A stretch of DNA of 43,137 nt from Fonticula-like sp. SCN 57-25 (GCA_001724245.1 MEDX01000025.1:1-43137); one strand, 5' to 3'. Shown: positions 19,165-31,455, numbered from the stretch's first letter. The notes: a model not told the origin generated them from the sequence alone. Program-made: numbers and translations.

Positions 19165-21614
19165 TTACTCGAGGGACCGCGTCCAGTCATAGTCCCGCCA
19201 CATGTCGGCAAACTCTTTGATACGGCGCGTGTTGTCGGCCGGCGCCTTTGGCCGCATCCACGCGTCGGCGCCGACGTCGAGCATGCCGCCGACGATGGAG
19301 CGGCCAAAGTGGTGCGGGAACTGCTCCTCGTCCTCGACGACGTGCGCAAAGCCGCGGTCGAGCCCAAACTCGACGTGGAAAAAGGGGAACCCCTTGGGGA
19401 CGGTGCGCGCGAGGCCCTTGCCGGTCGTCTCGAGGAACTTTGTGTTCTGCGCCCAGACCTCGTCCGACTCGAGAATGGCCTTTTTAAAGTAGATGGGCGC
19501 CTCATCAAAGAGGTCCCGGGGGAGCGGCAGGCACTCGATAAAGATGTGCCGCTTGCGGCGGAGCGCCATCGACGTCTCAATAAAGACGACGCCGCGGTTG
19601 TCCTTGGCAAACATCCGAATGAGGCACTTTTTAAAGTTCTGTGCAAATTGGTGTCAGAAATGAAAAGTAGAAATTGAAAAATAGATTGGACAGGGCAGAG
19701 CACACAACTCTCAGAACACTCTAGCACAATACACAAAGACAATTGCTGCACGTACCCTAATCTCTATGAGTGCCTCCTCTTCAGCCTCTAGCGTAGAAAT
19801 GACGTGCGACGTCGGGATGATAAGGCAGTGCCCCTCTGTGATGACGCCCTTTTGCGGCAGCGCGAGGTACGTCCTCGTCCCCGACGCGATGAAAAGGTTG
19901 CGCTGCACCATCGGGCTGTCCAGGCAGAACCAGCACTGGTCGTACATGCGCGCCTCGCCGCGCGCCGCATGCAGCTGCTGCTGCCGCTGGCGGTCCTTGA
20001 CGCCGGCCTCACCCTTGCGGTTCCGCCGCGTGTCGGCGAGCGTGTCACCGTGGTCGTCAAGGTAGTCCAGCGTGTTCTGGAAACGCGAATTGCGCATGAT
20101 GTTGTTCGCATATTCGTCCTCGTGAGGCCGCCCGCGACTGCTCTTTTCGCGGCGCACAAGCTCTTCAAGCGTCACGACGTCATCGTCGCGCTCGGCGGGC
20201 TCCTTTTTGCCTCCACCGGGCGCGGGCGACGCCGACGACGGGAGCTTCACCTGGCGAAGGCGCACTTCGGTCGGCGTCTCGGCCGCCTGCTTCTGTGCGG
20301 CTTCAAGCTCCTTGCTCAGCTCGGCGGCGAGCGCAGTGTCGCCCTTGAGCTGCGCGCGAAGAAGCTTGGCGGCAAGTCGGTTCCGTTCCTCCTCACCAAG
20401 CTGCAACGAGGATTAGCACAGAAAAAAGTGAAAATAACAAATGTACCTTTGCCTGCTGCGCGTAGGCGGCGTTGGCGGCGGCAAGCGCGGCCTGGACGAC
20501 CTCTGGCGTCGGCTGGGCAGAGGCGGCGGGCACGGGCGTCGGCGCCGCGATGGGCGTCTGCGGCATGGGGAGCGGCGAGCCAATGAACGGCGACGACGAG
20601 ACGTGGCTCGACGCGGGTGCGCTCGGCGGCGGCGTCGCAAGTAAACCAGGAGACGCCTCTGACGGTGCCTTGAAGCGACTCTTGGCGGCAATGACAAACT
20701 CGGGGCGCTCGCGGCGGTCGCGATCCGGCGACTTTGACCGCTGGCGCTGCCTGTCGCGCGACCGAGAACGCGACCGAGAACGGCGACGCGAACGATCGCC
20801 CGAACGCGAACGACGGCGTGTGCGGTCACGCGAGCGCGAACGAGAGCGGCGGCGCGAGCGGTCTGGCGAGCGAGAACGGCGGCGCTGCGTGCTGCGGGGG
20901 GTATTCTGGCGCGCAAGCTGGGACTGGAGCTCCTGCAGGCTGTCAAGCGACTAGAGCGATAAAGTAAGAAAGAATGAAAAAAAAGGTGCCAAAACGCGCA
21001 CCTCGCCGCGCTCGAGCCAGACCTCGGCGACCGACCGGCCTTCCTCCTCGGCCTGTTCCTGCGCGCGCTTCAGCTTCTTGGCGCGCCATGACAGACCACC
21101 ATCGCCGGCGATGCGGGACATGCTGGGCGTCACGGTCGTCGAAGGCGCGGATGTCGGTGCGGCGGGAGAGGCAATCACAGGGGCAGTGGCGGGCGTGGGG
21201 GTAGTGACGGGCTCGGGGGCCGAGGTGGGGGGCAAGGACATCGCCTCGGCCACGGGATCACGACGAGGCGGAGCGAGCATCCACTCCTGGCGGCCGACGG
21301 ACGGCGACGGAGCCACAACGGGAGCCGCGTGCTCACTGGCCTTTTCAACAAACATGAGGCCGGGGCCGTCGCTGTCTGACGAATCCGAGGACGAAGAGTC
21401 GTGATGCTTGTGCTGTGCCCCACGCGAGTCAGCGCGGCCGTAAATCGCGCCATGCACGTACCTTCTTGTCCTTCTTCTCTTTCTTGTCCTTCTTATCCTT
21501 CTTATCCTTTCGATCCTTCTTCTTCTCCTTCTTTTCCTTCTTCTCCTTCTTCCTCAGCTCCTTCCTCTCCTTCCTCCGCTGCTCCTCTGCGCGCGCATCG
21601 TCCTCAACGTCCAT
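19165..21614 (-). CDS. CWF19L2: CWF19-like (CwfJ) splicing factor, CWF19L2 type
   Basis: Acts late in splicing on the intron lariat with the debranching enzyme. Five exons: 21614-21462, 21412-21002, 20950-20447, 20400-19756, 19638-19165; 728 aa. N-terminus is a lysine-rich tract (repeats of KKDKK), then HKHHDSSSSDSS, WRAKKLKRAQEQAEE, and a Ser/Arg repeat region. The two CwfJ C-terminal domains are clear: MYDQCWFCLDSP, YLALPQKGVITEGHCLIIP, HVISTLEAEEE, then GVVFIETSMALRRKRHIFIECLPLP and FPFFHVEFGLDRGFAHV. Signature HIT-like residues are in place. Start at 21614 was preferred over a longer frame because the tRNA gene lies 86 bp further upstream. The last intron (117 nt) is twice the local norm. 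Confidence 0.92.
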
Positions 21615-21699
21615 CGTCAGCACGCTCACCGCTTGTGCTGACTGCGCAAAAAATGTCCTCGCATTCAAAATGATTTTTTCCGCGAGCGTATCGTATAAT

Positions 21700-21782
21700 G
21701 GCATGATGGCCGAGCGGTCTAAGGCGCTCGTTTCAGGTACGAGTCCGAAAGGGCGAGAGTTCGAATCTCTCTCATGTCACCA
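21700..21782 (+). tRNA. trnL-CAG: tRNA-Leu (anticodon CAG), copy 1
   Basis: Acceptor stem GGCATGA pairs with TCATGTC (one G-T pair); D stem GCC/GGC; anticodon stem CTCGT/ACGAG with loop TTCAGGT, anticodon CAG; variable arm with TCC/GGG; T arm GAGAG TTCGAAT CTCTC; discriminator A at 21779. The type II form with A73 means leucine, so CUG is read as Leu. No intron. CCA is present in the DNA (21780-21782), followed by TTTTT, the Pol III terminator. Confidence 0.95.
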
Positions 21783-21847
21783 TTTTTGCACTTTTTGCAA
21801 TACGATCATGTTTATTTACACATTTGAACGTCAACCAATCACGGTAT

Positions 21848-21930
21848 GGCATGATGGCCGAGCGGTCTAAGGCGCTCGTTTCAGGTACGAGTCCGAAAGG
21901 GCGAGAGTTCGAATCTCTCTCATGTCACCA
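21848..21930 (+). tRNA. trnL-CAG: tRNA-Leu (anticodon CAG), copy 2
   Basis: Identical in sequence to the copy 148 bp upstream, including the encoded CCA (21928-21930), and followed by seven Ts. The similarity continues about 15 bp into the 3' flank (TTTTTGCACTTTTT in both) but hardly into the 5' flank, which marks a recent tandem duplication of roughly 100 bp. Confidence 0.95.
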
Positions 21931-22073
21931 TTTTTTTGCACTTTTTTTAGTCGTACTCTGCATGCACTCGGCACTTTACATTCGTTTTGCACATGCACAG
22001 CATGTTCTGGAACGATATATTATCATTGTGAATATGTTTATATTATTTTACAAGTGGTTAAAAACCAATTTTT

Positions 22074-25000
22074 CTACAGTACAAGTGGTGCCGGTGTCGC
22101 TTCCCGCGATGCCTCTGGCGACCCTTCGGCGGCCTCTGTGTGATCGTCGACGAGGTCTGCGGCGGGCGGCTCTGTCCCTGCGCGACCCGCGGCGTCGTCC
22201 GTTGATGGCTTTGGCTTGAGCAGCTCGCCCTTTTTTCCCGCGCGCGGAATTGCCGGCGACGGCGACGCCGGCTTGTACACGACGCCGCTTCCCGCCTTTC
22301 TGCTGCGGACGGCCGGTACGTTCACGTCGATGCCGACGGTAACGAGGAGGCGCAGCGCGTACGCCTCGACGGGCTTGATCGACGCAATAACGTCCTCGTC
22401 AATGGCCCACTCGTCGCTCTCCTTGGCGGCGGCCTTTTCCGCGGCGGGCGCAGTCGTCGTCTGGGTCGCCTGCTGCTGCTGAGCCTGCTGGGCGGCCTCG
22501 AGCGGGTTGTCGCCGTCGTACGTGTCGCTGACGTACTCTGCTGCCTCCTGGCGTGCGCGCCGGTACGCCGCGACGTCGTCTGCGTCCTCGATCTGCGCGA
22601 GCGCATTGTCCAACTTTGAACTGTCGGCCGACTCTGTCGCCGCGTCGAGCATGCCCGTGAGCGAGTCTGTTGTAAAGATTCCCTCAGTGATGACCATGTC
22701 GTCGAGCCTGCGCTTCTGCTCTGCCTTTCTGAGCACGTTCTCCTCGATGGTGTGCTCTGTGACGAGCCTGTACACGTGCACGTCGCGCGTCTGACCGATG
22801 CGGTGGCACCGGTCCTGCGCCTGCGCGTCCATGGCGGGGTTCCAATCGCTGTCGTAAAAGATGACCGTATCGGCGCCCGTGAGGTTGAGCCCGATGCCGC
22901 CCGAACGCGTCGACAGAATAAACACGAAAATGCGATTGTCCTGGTTGAAGCGCTCGACAAGCAGCTGGCGCCTCTCAACATTGGTCGCGCCGTCGAGCCG
23001 CACGTAGCGGTGGCCGTGCAGCGACAAAAAGTCTTCCAGAATGTCGAGCATGCGCGTCATCTGCGTAAAGATGAGCGCGCGGTGGCCGCCCGCGTACAGG
23101 GTCCGCAGCAGCCCATGCAAAGTTTGCAGTTTGCCACAGTCAAACTGGACGAGCCGCCTGTCTGGGAACTGCATCGACATGCGCACGCGCGTCGTGTGCA
23201 TCGGGTCGCCGCGCGGATCCGCGACGAGCGGCAAAACTGCGCCCGACGCCTCCTCGATTGCGCGCGAGCTGCTCGCCGGCAGCGGCCGCACCGTCGTCAG
23301 CATCGGCGGGGGGCACACAACGCCGGGGATGACCGCCACAAAGCGCTCGATGACGGGCAGCAGGGCGTCGTGCGCCTGCCACGCGGTCGGCGCGCCATGA
23401 ATGTCGCGCTCGGGGAGGCGCAGGGCGTGCGTCCAGCGCTGCGAGTGCGGCTGCGGCACTGAAAGTATCGGCCGCGCTGTGTCGTGCAGCTCGTCGACGT
23501 ACGCGAGGCGCGGCTGGGTAATGTCGAGCGCGGCCGTCCGCAGCGGCGACACAATCGGGCGCGGCTCAAAGAGGTCGGGGTGCGCGCACACCTTGCGCAG
23601 CTGCATCAGGCAGCTCAGGACAGACATAAAGTTGCCCGACGAGAGCATCGCCTGCGTGCCGGAGCGCGACATAAAGTCGTCGTAGAGGAAGCGCTGCCGG
23701 CGGCTCAGGCGCGTCATTACGACGTGCTCGTACTTGCTCGGGAGCTGCTGCTCGACGTCTTTCTTGAGGCGGCGGAGAAGGAAGGGGCGGAGGACAGTGT
23801 GAAGGCGCTGAACGAGCGCGTAGTTGACGCGGTCGCCACCTTCGACCATGCTCGTTAATGGGTTGGAAAACCATTCTTGAAACTCTTTGTGCGACACAAA
23901 CACGTCGGGCATCAAAAAGTGCTGAAAAATATCAACGAGATCAGCAATAACGTCACAAAGAACCAAAAAGGCGCACCATGTATGACCAGAGTTCCATGAG
24001 GCTGTTTTGCAGCGGCGTGCCCGTGAGCAGCAAACGGTGCTGCGTGTTAAAATTGAGCATGCTCTGCCAGCGCATTGACTTGAAATTCTTAATGTTGTGC
24101 GCCTCATCGAGGATGAGGTAGTGCCAGGCCTTGCGCCTAAAGATGTGCTGGTCCTGCATGACGAGCTTGTACGATGTGATGCACACATGGAACGCATTTT
24201 CTTTCGTCCAGCCGACGCGCAGCTCCTTGCGCTCCTTTAGCGCGCCATAGTACGAGATCACCTTGAAGGCGGGGCACCACCGCTTAAACTCCATCTCCCA
24301 ATTGAGAATCACCGACGACGGCACCACAATCAAGTGCGGGCCCCAAAGGCCCTTTTCGCACGCCAAATGCGCAAGCAGTGCTGTATTAAACGGCGAGTCA
24401 GCACATGAAAATGACGTTTATCAGATATTTATTATGCGTACCGATGGTCTGGATGGTCTTGCCGAGGCCCATTTCGTCGGCGAGAATGCCGTTCAGGCGG
24501 CGGTCGTGCATCGTCACGAGCCAGTTCAGGCCGACAATCTGGTACTCGCGCAGCGGGTGCTTGATAAGGAACGGAATCTTGGTCGAGATGGACGTCGTCG
24601 ACAGCGTGTGGCCCGTCGGCTGAAGACTTACGCCAATCGACGTCGCCTCATCAAGCGAGGGGGCGGGCTCGGCGGCGGAATTAAGCTGAGCGGCAAGGCT
24701 CTCGTCCTCGGTCGATTCGCCGTCATCGTCATCGTCTTCTTCTTCATCGCGCTCGCCGTCGGCGTCTTCTTCTTCATCTTCATCTTCATCAATGACGCTG
24801 CGGTCGCCCGCCGTCTCCTCGGTGGCCGCCTGGCTCGCGTTCTCAGACTTTCCTTCCTCTTCTTCCTCCTCTTCCTCTTCTTCTGCCTCGCCGCCGCCAT
24901 AGTACCGCCGCATAATCTCTTCAATGGGGAGATTCGCTTCGTCTTCAAGGTTGATGGCGCCCTCGCCGTCCTCCTGGCGCTCCTCGAGTGCCTCGGCCTC

Positions 25001-26920
25001 GGCGAACGAGTCGTCGTCGCGCTCTTCTTCAGACTCGTCCTCGGGGTTGCCGACGTACTCGTCGTCGGCGTCGGCGGGCGGGGCGGCCGCGTCAGAGGGC
25101 TGAGTTGAAGGCGCGACGGCGGCAGCAATAAGGCGGTTGTTGAGGGCCGCAGTGCGGCGGGCGCGCGTAGGAGTGGATGACTCCATAGGCTGCTCTGCCA
25201 TTGGCTGGTCGCCGCTCGTCGCTGTACTTGTTTGGGCATTGTCGCTTGGCTGGACATTCTCACTTGGCTGGGCAGAAATCTTGGTTGTTGGTGCAGAAAT
25301 CTCACTTTTAGGGGCAGGAGTCTTGCTAGGTTGTTCGCTTGGCTGGTCGGTCTCTGCCGTGTCCGTTCCAAGCTTGCTTGCGAGCATGTTGGAGTACTTT
25401 TCGGTCTGGTTGACGAGCGCGTCGAGTTGCCTGCCGTGCTCGAGCCGTTGCCGCTCCTGCTGCTCGCGGTCCAGTTGCCAGCGCACAATTTTGCGCGCAG
25501 AATTCCAAAAATGGCGCACCAGGCGGGCAACGTCGTGTGCGCCCGTCCTCCGCGCGCGCTCCAAATTGCGCTGCACCTCGAGCGCCTTTGTATCAATCTC
25601 GCGCTGCCGCTTCAGAATTGCCTTGCCGATCTTTTTGCGGGTCGCGTCGCGCTGCTCGCGCACCTTGGCCATGATGCCTGCAAGAGCGACAACGTCCTGG
25701 AGTTGCTGAACGCGGAACGAGACGGCCGTCGGCGGCGCGTCGCGAAAGGCAGCACCGACGTCGCTTGTGCGGAGAAGACGCGGCCGCTTGGACAACTCGA
25801 CCTGCACCCATGCGTCGCGCCGCGCCATCATGGCAACCGTGTCGGGCGCAAGCTGTGCAGCGTCGTCCTCGCCGAGCACAACAAACGACTGCAAGAGGTC
25901 GCGGAGCTCGCCGCCAAAGCGCTTGCGCGAGAACGGCGCGGGCGCGGCTGATCCTAGCGCAATCGCCGGCGAGCCAATTGCGCCCGGGGCGGACGCGGCG
26001 GCGGGCGACGCCTGCACGGCGTCCGACCCCTGCGGCTGCTGCTCGGCGGTTGGTGCAGCCGACGCATCGGCAGTAGTCGAGGCGAGACGCGGCACCGGCA
26101 GCCGCTTTGACGAGATGTAACGCAGCAGCGGCTCTGCCGTGTCGCGTGTGAGCGCCGCCGGGTCTAGCAGCAGCACGTTGCCGCTCTGCTCCATGAAAAA
26201 GAGCTCCCTGAGCTTATCGTCGCGCCGGCTTGTGACCTCGCGCATCCTCTCGATCACTTTTTCCTTCATGGCCCGCCGCGCTGTGCGCAGCTCCTCTGGT
26301 ACGCTCATATCTTCCTGCTCCTCCTGCTCCTCCTGGCGCGCCTCGGCGGCGGGCTGCGGCGCGAAGCCGACGTTCCTCGCAACGCTGCCGCCGCGACCAC
26401 GCCCACGACCGCGACCAGCTACGGGGCCGCGCACGATCACCGTCGCGGACCGGTGGCGCATCCCGACGCGGTCATAGCCGCTCGGCGATGTTGGCCCGCG
26501 CGCCTCGACCGGGTGAAGCGAGACGCCGTCCGCGTCAAACTCGCTGCCGAGAAGCCGCCCGTTCCGACCAACGCCGTACCAGACGGGTGATGCGTCCGAC
26601 GGGTCGGCCGGCTCGCTCTTTATATCAATAGAATCACTCTTGCTGGCGCCGTTGTCGCCGTCGCGCAGCGACTCAAGCGCACCCCATGTCGAGCCCCGCT
26701 TCGTGAGCTCAAACTGGCGGCGAATGTAATCGCGGCCGAGGACGGCCGACTCGCGACGCGCGCGCTTGGGTAGTGGAGACGCCGCGTCCGGAGAGGGAGA
26801 GCGCGGCGGCTCGTCTGCTTGGGGATGGTGCTCGGGCGGTGCAGGCGGCGGGTCGCCGCTCTGCTGGACTGGAATGTCCGGCGCCTCCGCCGACGATGGA
26901 GGCGACGTCCGCACCTCCAT
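22074..26920 (-). CDS. SWR1: SWR1/SRCAP/Domino-type chromatin remodelling ATPase
   Basis: Catalytic subunit that exchanges H2A for H2A.Z in nucleosomes. Exons 26920-24442, 24380-23977, 23921-22074; 1576 aa. HSA domain around [18 protein letters not shown] with the following [15 protein letters not shown], which is the SWR1-class post-HSA segment. Then Glu/Asp-rich linkers and a Ser/Gln/Pro repeat stretch ([12 protein letters not shown]). ATPase lobe 1: [25 protein letters not shown] (Walker A), [11 protein letters not shown] (DEAH), [15 protein letters not shown]. Lobe 2 after an insertion of roughly 150 residues: [55 protein letters not shown]. The moderate insertion and the post-HSA segment favour SWR1 over INO80. 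An acidic-patch-type tail follows. Divergent from FIG4 with only 85 bp between the start codons. Confidence 0.92.
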
Positions 26921-26950
26921 CTCGACTCGGTTGCAGGTGCGCGCCCTTGT

Positions 26951-26990
26951 CAGTTTGCATTCCGGTTTGCAGTTTGCGTGTCAGTTTGCA
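26951..26990 (+). promoter_or_regulatory. Four GTTTGC elements in two 12-bp-spaced pairs (SWR1/FIG4 promoter)
   Basis: Elements start at 26951 (CAGTTTGCA), 26963 (CGGTTTGCA), 26970 (CAGTTTGCG) and 26982 (CAGTTTGCA). The pairs 26951/26963 and 26970/26982 are each exactly 12 bp apart. They fill most of the 85-bp gap between two divergent start codons, so one array probably serves both genes. Confidence 0.65.
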
Positions 26991-27005
26991 GTCCGTTCGA
27001 CAACA

Positions 27006-29485
27006 ATGGCGGCGGCGGAGGTGCCGCGTAACCGCTACGACCTCCCGCTCACGGGCATCCTGCGGAGGTTCACGCTCTACGAGACAAGGCATCGTTTCTA
27101 CTATGTGGGAAGCAACCAGGAAAAGACGCGATTCCGTATTCTAAAGATTGAGCGGTCGCACACGGATCTCGTCGTGGTGGACGACGAGGTCGAATACGAT
27201 CGAAAGCAGGCGCAGCAGCTGCTCGGGATGATCAATGAGGCGAATAAGAACTGGGGCGGCCTCACAAAGTACTCGGACTCGTGCGGTATCGTTGGGTTCA
27301 CGCGCTTCCTGGAGGGCTACTACCTGGTTCACATCACGGCCAAGGCGCAGGTGGCCCAGATCGGAGCTCACCCAGTCTACCACATCGATGACATGCAGAT
27401 CGTGCGCATCAGCTCGAGGACCGACTTTACGTCGCACCCCGACGAGCAGCGGTACATTTATTTTTATTTTTGCTATTGTTTCTCACTGTATTCATCAGAT
27501 ATGTCGACATGCTTTTGGCGGCCGACCTGAAGCGGAGTTTCTACTTTAGCTACACGTACGATCTGACGCAGACGCTACAGCACAACGTGATGCCGTCGGG
27601 CGGCCCCGGCACCGCCGCGTCAAACGACGCGTACGCGTGGAACACGTACATGTGGCGCAACGTGTTCCCCAAGATGGAGCCCAACGAGTGGATCCGCCCG
27701 ATCGTTCGCGGCTACATCGAGCAGTCGAGTACGCCTCTTTCCTTCCTTGCCAGCGCGCGCCTTTCTAACGTGCCGATAGAAATATCCGTCTTTGGAAAGA
27801 TTATTTATGTTACTTTAATTGCGCGCCGCTCTCGCCACTTTGCCGGGACGCGTTTCCTCAAGCGCGGCGTCAACCAGCGAGGCTACGTCGCCAATGACGT
27901 TGAATCTGAGCAGATTGTGCAGGAAATGGAGACGACTCCTCTGATGCCCGACTCCCCCTCGCGCTTCTCCTCCTATGTACAGTACCGCGGCTCGATCCCC
28001 GCCTTCTGGACGCAGGAAGCCGCGCGCGGCGCCGTCAAGCCCGGCATCCAAATTCAGCGCTGCGACCCCTTCTTCTCCGCCGCCGGCCTGCACTTTGACA
28101 TGCTCATGATGCGATACGGCGCGCCGATTGTGCTGCTGAACCTTGTAAAGCAAAAGGAAAAGACGCCACGCGAGTCCATTCTGCTGCGCGAGTACCGCGA
28201 GATGGTCGCGTACCTGAACCAGTTTGTGCCTTCCTCGCACGCGCTCGTGTACAAGGAGCTCGACATGGCGCGCGCGTCAAAGTCGGGCGACGGCGACGTG
28301 CTCAGCCTCCTTGCCTCGTTTGCCGAGGACGCCCTTCGCCGCACCGGCTTCTTTTACAGCGGCCACCCGCTGCGCGACGACCCCCCGCCGCAGCTGCAGA
28401 GCGGCGCCGTGCGCACCAACTGCGTCGACTGCCTCGACCGCACCAACACGGCGCAGTTTATGATTGCCAAGCACGCGCTGGCGCACCAGCTACACGCGCT
28501 CGGCGTGATAGAGTCGCCCGTGCTCGACCTCGACTGCGACGCCGTGACGGTGTTTGCGGAAATGTTTCAGGACCATGGCGACATGATCGCGCTGCAGTAC
28601 GGCGGCTCGCACCTCGTCAACACGCTCGCGACGTACCGAAAGTCGGGCGGGTGGACGACGCAGTCGCGCGACGCAATCAACACGCTCAAGCGCTTTTACA
28701 GCAACTCGTTTACCGACGTGGAAAAGCAGGCGGCAATCAACCTCTTTGTCGGCACTTTCAAGCCAGAGGAGGGAAAGCCGACCATTTGGGAACTGCCTTC
28801 AGACTACTTTTTGCACAATGAGGACCCGCGAAAGAAGCGCAAGCTGAGGCGGTACGACCAGTGGTGCTCGGTAGCCGGCAGCGCTGCGAGTATCATGCCG
28901 CCGGCATCGCCTGGCGCAACCCTTCCAGCGCGCCAAAACAAGCTGGACGAGACGCAGGACCCGTGGGACGAGATTTACGAGACGAGCGCGCTTTCCTCTT
29001 TTGACGCCATATTTGACCTGCAGCTCGCCGCGTCCACCGACGTGCCGCGCTCGGCCGCAGATAGGCTCAATGACAGTCCGTTTGTTGTGCGCGGGCGCGG
29101 CGGCGGCGACGCGGCCTCGCGCTCGTCGTCGGCGCTGCTCGACGTGCCCACAGCGCCGCCTTCTGCGCCGCCGACGGCGAGGCTCGTGGCAGAGGCAAGG
29201 TACCTGCGCCTGCTCGAGATCAACGCGGGGCGCAGCGAAAAGGAGTACGAGCGGTATGTGCAAGAGTTTAGCAGCGACGCCAACATTCCGCCGGCCGCGT
29301 CGTACGGCGCGAAAGAGTACATGACGCTGCTGCAGCAGTCGTACCTTGCAGACTACACCGTGAGGAAGCACGACGTCGATGTGTTTGAGGCGATCGTCGA
29401 GCCGGCAAAGCACCTGTCATTAAACAGGGCGCCAAAGGCAAAGTACGGCATCTACGCCGATACGGTGGCGCTAAAGTTGATATAA
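27006..29485 (+). CDS. FIG4: FIG4/SAC3-type phosphatidylinositol 3,5-bisphosphate 5-phosphatase
   Basis: Turns over PI(3,5)P2 on endolysosomes with FAB1/PIKfyve and VAC14. Exons 27006-27451, 27499-27728, 27780-29485; 793 aa. SAC domain: RFYYVGSN, DEVEYDRKQAQQLL, YSDSCGIVGFTRFLEGYYL, LIARRSRHFAGTRFLKRG, and the catalytic CX5R(T) motif in NCVDCLDRTNTAQ. Also LRDDPPPQLQSGAVRTN and ALQYGGSHLVNT. The second intron (27729-27779) is 51 nt and free of stop codons, so both spliced and unspliced forms stay in frame; the spliced join IEQSKISVFGK matches the family better. C-terminal extension contains GAKEYMTLL. Start reads MAAAEVPRNRYDLPL. Confidence 0.95.
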
Positions 29486-29664
29486 CTGTATTTTTATATT
29501 TATGGATGCGCACGCGTCCTTTTAGTGTACATTAATATATTGGAACGCATTGAATATACAGTATGATAGTGGCTCTTCGTATTATTCGCTTTACTTCGTC
29601 TTTATATAATATCTGATCTCTTATGATTCTTCTGATTGCTGCTGATTTCCCTCCATCATCCAAC

Positions 29665-31455
29665 ATGCAGGAAGATGGCGGGCAGCGCAAGCGGGTCAAG
29701 CTGTCGCACCTGAGCGAGACACTCCGCGTTGTCGACGAGCTTCGCAAGGCGTCTTCGAGCGAGTCGGTTGCCTCTATGGACGCGCTTCTGGCCGAGTTGA
29801 AAGGCCATAACCGCGCCGTCCACCGGTTCACCAAGGATCAGCGCTCTGCCTGCCAGGACCGCAAGCATGAGATCGACCGCGCGCATCTCCGCCTGCAGAA
29901 CCTCGCCTACGAGCGCAACCACATCGCCGAGCAGATCAAGCAGATTCAAAATATGCACTATCGCTACCAGGAGCTTGATCTCGGCGCCGATCTTGTGTCC
30001 CCTTCCGCATCTGTTTCGTCGCAGGTGCGGAGCGCGCAGCATCAAGACATGCTCCGCCGCCTTGCGAACGAGCTTTCCGACCGAAACCGCCGCCTCGAGG
30101 AGCTCACTGAGCTCCAGCAGCGCCGCGACGCGCTCTCCCTGATGACGACGAGCAAGCGCCAGTTTGCCAACAAGTTTGCCCAAAAGCTCGCGACGCTTGT
30201 CGGCGAGTGCGAGAGCATCAGCAAGTTCCTCGGGACGGACAAGCTCGTCATCAAGGAACTTTTGCCGTTCCTTCCCGCGCCGCTCTCGACGCTCGCCACG
30301 CTACTAAAGTCTGCCGTGTCGGGCTCGCGCTCCCTTTCCCTCGAGCTCGTCGGCGATGCCGCCGCCGCGCGCAACTTCCAGCCACCGGCCGCCTCCTCTG
30401 CCCCGACCGAGCCCGACGCCGACGCCGCCGGCGACGACTTTGAGGGCACTTCCTCCTCGTCGAACCGCGGCGGCGAGACGTGCACGCTCTTCCCGCTGCG
30501 CCTCGAGCTGCGCGTCCAGCTCGAGAACGACGCCCAGTTTGTCTTTTCCTTCATGCACGCCTCCGAGCAGAACGCGATCGCCGTTGCCGAAACCCTTCCC
30601 GCCATTGGCGCCACGCCCGACGCCGACAGCGACTCTTCTTCGCGCGCGCCGCTTCTCAAGCACCTTTTGGGCGACGACGCCGGCGCCTCTCTCGGCGACA
30701 CTGAGGGCACGCGGTACCGCTGGCTTCGCCAGATCGCCGGCCTCGACCCGTCCGGCCCCCGCCCCGGCGACGACGCGCACGCCACGCTCGTCCGCTCCGC
30801 CGTCGACGCCATCGTCGCGCGCTGCCGTACCCACGTGGCCCTCGAGCAGTTTGCCGCGGCCGTCCCGACGTCTGGCCTGTCCGCCGCCAAGGAAATCCTC
30901 CCCGCGAGCGCCGCTACGATTGGCCGGCAGCTGTCAAAGTCCATGTCTGTGCGCAAGTGGGTCGCGCTGCCGCCGGCCGAAGCTGGCGACTGCGCGCGCG
31001 TGTACACGTGCACGCTGGCGGGCAACAAGGCGGCGGTCGCCCTGACGATCGAGGTTCAGGCCGACTACCCGGCTTCGATCCCGAGCGTCACTGTGAGCTG
31101 GAGCAATGTCGGGTCCGAGAGCGACGGCGCCGAGGGCAAGGCAGAGGTCGTGCTGCGCGCGATGGAGGCCGAGGCGTGCGCGCCGGCCAATCACAAGGCG
31201 GACGATGGCGCGTACGACGACGCTCTCATCGCCACGCAGCTCGTCATTCTTGCAGTGTGCCTGCACGCGTGGGAGAGAAAGATTGAGGATTCGCTTGCAA
31301 AGATGAACGATTCAGCGGTAAAGGTCAACTTTGATGTGTCGCATGGAAAGATGGAAGTGGTTGCTATTGCGCAGCAGCAGGACGCGTCGCCGGCAGACGA
31401 CGAAGAAAAGGCGCGCGCTGATGAAGATGACGGGAAAATGCAGGTCGACAATTGA
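29665..31455 (+). CDS. THOC5: THOC5-like subunit of the THO/TREX mRNA export complex
   Basis: Couples transcription to mRNA packaging and export in the nucleus. Intronless, 596 aa. N-terminal basic patch (QRKRVKLS), then a long coiled coil: LKGHNRAVHRFTKDQ, RAHLRLQNLAYERNHI, IKQIQNMHYRYQELDL, then LSDRNRRLEELTELQQRRD. The LQNLxYE segment and the spacing after it are THOC5 hallmarks. The middle and C-terminal parts are RWD-like: FVFSFMHASEQN, and PASIPSVTVSWS. Start chosen at 29665 (MQEDGGQRKR); an in-frame ATG at 29623 would add 14 residues. The tail is acidic (ADEDDGKMQVDN). Confidence 0.78.
   Translation: MQEDGGQRKRVKLSHLSETLRVVDELRKASSSESVASMDALLAELKGHNRAVHRFTKDQRSACQDRKHEIDRAHLRLQNLAYERNHIAEQIKQIQNMHYRYQELDLGADLVSPSASVSSQVRSAQHQDMLRRLANELSDRNRRLEELTELQQRRDALSLMTTSKRQFANKFAQKLATLVGECESISKFLGTDKLVIKELLPFLPAPLSTLATLLKSAVSGSRSLSLELVGDAAAARNFQPPAASSAPTEPDADAAGDDFEGTSSSSNRGGETCTLFPLRLELRVQLENDAQFVFSFMHASEQNAIAVAETLPAIGATPDADSDSSSRAPLLKHLLGDDAGASLGDTEGTRYRWLRQIAGLDPSGPRPGDDAHATLVRSAVDAIVARCRTHVALEQFAAAVPTSGLSAAKEILPASAATIGRQLSKSMSVRKWVALPPAEAGDCARVYTCTLAGNKAAVALTIEVQADYPASIPSVTVSWSNVGSESDGAEGKAEVVLRAMEAEACAPANHKADDGAYDDALIATQLVILAVCLHAWERKIEDSLAKMNDSAVKVNFDVSHGKMEVVAIAQQQDASPADDEEKARADEDDGKMQVDN

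Noticed and set aside
21700-21930. CUG codon reassigned to serine
   Set aside because: Anticodon CAG with discriminator A, and no G33; this is a normal leucine tRNA.
22074-26920. INO80 instead of SWR1
   Set aside because: The HSA/post-HSA segment ([12 protein letters not shown]) and the moderate insertion between ATPase lobes fit SWR1/SRCAP better; INO80 signatures such as the DBINO region were not seen.
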